Shown here: in pieces, positions 50,292 through 51,828 of the stretch | Numbering within the stretch: the first letter of the stretch is position 1 | Layout of the letters: each line of letters opens with the position of its first letter | Source: Prauserella endophytica | GTDB lineage: Bacteria > Actinomycetota > Actinomycetes > Mycobacteriales > Pseudonocardiaceae | Direction: 5' to 3' | Assembly: GCF_005146945.1 (NCBI RefSeq) | Contig: NZ_SWMS01000035.1 | Coordinates: forward strand, 1-51,828 | Length of the DNA stretch: 51,828 bases | The notes under the pieces: generated by a model | The model's input: only the letters and a program-made list of their open reading frames with translations | What the model was told of the DNA's origin: nothing | Database searches by the model: none | Translations under genes and position numbers: made by a program

Positions 50292-51095
50292 GTGGAAACT
50301 TACGAACTCGATGGTTGGGCTGTCCTCGGTGATCGCACACGTCGCACGATCTTCGAGCGCCTCGCCGACCGTCCGCAGTCGGTGGGTGAGCTCGCTGCGG
50401 GGTTCTCGGTCAGCCGCCCGGCGGTGTCCCAGCACCTCAAAGTGCTCAAGGACGCCGGGCTGGTGGTGGACCGAACGGCAGGAAACCGGCGCATCTACCA
50501 GGTCGACCCGGCTGGTGTGGCCGCCCTGCGCGCCCAACTGGACAGTTTCTGGACGAACACGCTGGCGGCCTTCCAACAGTCCGTCGAACTCGACAAGGCA
50601 GGAGATCCCGTGAGCACGACATCGGAACAAGCGAGGGTGCGTAAGCAGATCGTCGTATCGGCGCCGATCGAACGTGCTTTCACGGTGTTCACCGAGCGCT
50701 TCGGCGACTTCAAACCGGCCGAGCACAACATCCTCGCCGCCGAGCTCGCCGAGACGGTGTTCGAACCACGCGTCGGTGGCCACATCATCGACCGCGCGAT
50801 TGATGGCACGGAATGCCGTTGGGCCCGCGTACTGGCCTACGAACCCCCGCATCGGGTCATGTTCAGCTGGGACCTCAACACCCAGTGGCAGGTGGAAACC
50901 GATCATGACAAGACCAGCGTGGTCGACGTGCGGTTCATCGCCGAAAGCGCCGACCGCACCAGGGTCGAACTCGAACACCGTGACATCGAACGCCACGGCG
51001 ACGGCTGGCAGGGCATCCACGCCGGTGTCGACAGCGAGGGCGGCTGGCCGCTGTACCTGCAGCGCTACGCCGAACTCCTGAAGAGCGAAGCCTGA
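50292..51095 (+). CDS. ArsR-type HTH fused to SRPBCC (AHSA1) domain protein
   Basis: A 267-residue fusion. Residues 1-90 form an ArsR winged HTH (LGDRTRRTIFERLADRPQSV, LAAGFSVSRPAVSQHLKVLK, VVDRTAGNRRIYQVDPAG). Residues about 115-262 form an AHSA1-type SRPBCC domain (VVSAPIERAFTVFTERFGDF, then FEPRVGGHI, then LAYEPPHRVMFSWDL, and GWPLYLQRYAEL at the end). In actinobacteria these two are often adjacent separate genes. Here they are in one frame, with an internal GTG at 50610 preceded by GGAG (50601-50604) that could still start the second domain alone. The GTG at 50292 is the only start that includes the HTH. Small-molecule-responsive repression is likely. Confidence 0.85.
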   Translation: METYELDGWAVLGDRTRRTIFERLADRPQSVGELAAGFSVSRPAVSQHLKVLKDAGLVVDRTAGNRRIYQVDPAGVAALRAQLDSFWTNTLAAFQQSVELDKAGDPVSTTSEQARVRKQIVVSAPIERAFTVFTERFGDFKPAEHNILAAELAETVFEPRVGGHIIDRAIDGTECRWARVLAYEPPHRVMFSWDLNTQWQVETDHDKTSVVDVRFIAESADRTRVELEHRDIERHGDGWQGIHAGVDSEGGWPLYLQRYAELLKSEA

Positions 51096-51099
51096 CCGC

Positions 51100-51735
51100 A
51101 TGAACCTTATGGACATGGCCCAAGCTGAACGCCGGGACCTCGCCACGTTTCTGGCGACGCTGACACCCGAGCAATGGCAAGCGCCCACGCTGTGCACGGG
51201 ATGGTCCGTCAAGGACGTGGTCGCGCACATGCTCAGCTATGAAGAGCTCACCACGTTCGGGTTGATCAAGCGGTTCGCCAAGGGCCGATTCTTCCGAGCC
51301 AACGAAATCGGCCTCGACGAATACCGCCCTCTGGGCCCCGAACAGCTCCTCGACCTGTTGAACCACCACCTGCGGCCCCGTGGCCTGACCGCGGGCTTCG
51401 GCGGCCTGATCGCACTGGTCGACGGGACCATCCACCACCAGGACATCCGCCGCCCACTCGGCATACCCCGCGACATCCCACCCGAACGCCTACAACGAGT
51501 CCTCGACTCTGTACCGACCAATCCCCGACTCGGCGCCCGCCGACGCATCCGCGGCTTGCGGCTGCGGGCCACCGACCTCGACTGGTCCACCGGACAAGGT
51601 CCCGAAGTTATCGGTACCGGCGAAGCACTGCTCATGGCCATGGCAGGCCGCCGCGGCGTGACACCGGAACTCACCGGCCCTGGCCAATCCACACTCGCAG
51701 CCCGCATCGACCGGACCACAGCCCACACCACATGA
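51100..51735 (+). CDS. DinB/maleylpyruvate isomerase-like (TIGR03083-type) protein
   Basis: A 211-residue protein. The N-terminal four-helix DinB-like domain includes RDLATFLATLTPEQWQAPTL, CTGWSVKDVVAHMLSYEEL (family WSVKDVVAHM, with a His that can bind metal), LVDGTIHHQDIRRPLGI (HHxDIRR, second metal-ligand region), and a C-terminal LRLRATDLDWSTGQGPEV then GTGEALLMAMAGRRG segment. These are the hallmarks of actinobacterial maleylpyruvate-isomerase-like, mycothiol-dependent or uncharacterised enzymes. It follows the ArsR-SRPBCC gene by 4 bp, so the two are co-transcribed and it may detoxify the effector that the regulator senses. Confidence 0.85.
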   Translation: MNLMDMAQAERRDLATFLATLTPEQWQAPTLCTGWSVKDVVAHMLSYEELTTFGLIKRFAKGRFFRANEIGLDEYRPLGPEQLLDLLNHHLRPRGLTAGFGGLIALVDGTIHHQDIRRPLGIPRDIPPERLQRVLDSVPTNPRLGARRRIRGLRLRATDLDWSTGQGPEVIGTGEALLMAMAGRRGVTPELTGPGQSTLAARIDRTTAHTT

Positions 51736-51828
51736 CCAACAGCCGCACCGGAGCCAGTCGGGTCCGTAACGCGAACGGTGTTTCCGGCGGTGTCGATTAG
51801 TAGGTCTCGGTCACCGGCCAGCGGTCAC

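Noticed and set aside
51797-51828. Possible C-terminal end of a minus-strand gene entering from the right edge (reading DRWPVTETY then stop)
   Set aside because: Only ten codons are visible, too few to support a feature.

Overview
The window is high-GC actinobacterial DNA: dense GTG/TTG starts, many 4-bp ATGA/GTGA gene overlaps, and TetR/LysR/PucR regulators beside acyl-CoA catabolic genes. Remnants of an actinomycete-type integrative element point to a Pseudonocardiaceae-like host (Amycolatopsis or Saccharopolyspora relatives). The genus is an inference. No rRNA, tRNA or CRISPR array was seen.

1-5.9 kb: an acyl-CoA synthetase, a TetR regulator and a Baeyer-Villiger monooxygenase share a TAATCTA half-site in their upstream regions, suggesting one small regulon. 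Between and after them lie fragments of a hotdog thioesterase, an SDR, an MFS transporter, an HTH protein and a TetR gene. 5.9-18.6 kb: a CoA-ester catabolic cluster (CoA-transferase/racemase, TetR, SDR, acyl-CoA dehydrogenase, two crotonases, an SMP-30 lactonase-like protein, acyl-CoA synthetase) interspersed with decayed genes: a frameshifted beta-propeller, a thiolase fused by deletion to an SDR, and a second synthetase with its middle missing. It ends in remnants of a serine recombinase, a TetR C-terminus and a cupin regulator. Several intergenic regions carry a related palindrome of the TACTT-N-AAGTA type.

18.6-24.0 kb: a tightly overlapped operon for tartrate/D-malate-type dicarboxylates (dehydrogenase, glycerate kinase, MatC-like carrier, HAD-type dehalogenase), divergent from a LysR gene with a perfect T-N11-A box. 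24.0-33.3 kb: a hydantoinase/oxoprolinase-type cluster (HyuA, HyuB, M19 dipeptidase, RidA, a PucR activator, a short HyuA-like protein and a DUF917 protein).

33.4-36.7 kb: a decayed 2-oxoacid dehydrogenase E1-beta/E2 pair, cut by a dead tyrosine integrase that is followed by element genes (double-HTH protein, DUF2637-like membrane protein). 36.7-49.9 kb: a defence island. A plus-strand nuclease faces eight consecutive minus-strand genes: a PD-(D/E)XK nuclease, a Ski2-like SF2 helicase, a HEPN-domain protein, a complete qatABCD system, and an AbiJ-N-domain/nuclease fusion. The nuclease-helicase-HEPN trio is the best candidate for an undescribed system. 50.3-51.7 kb: an ArsR-SRPBCC fusion and a DinB/maleylpyruvate-isomerase-like protein.
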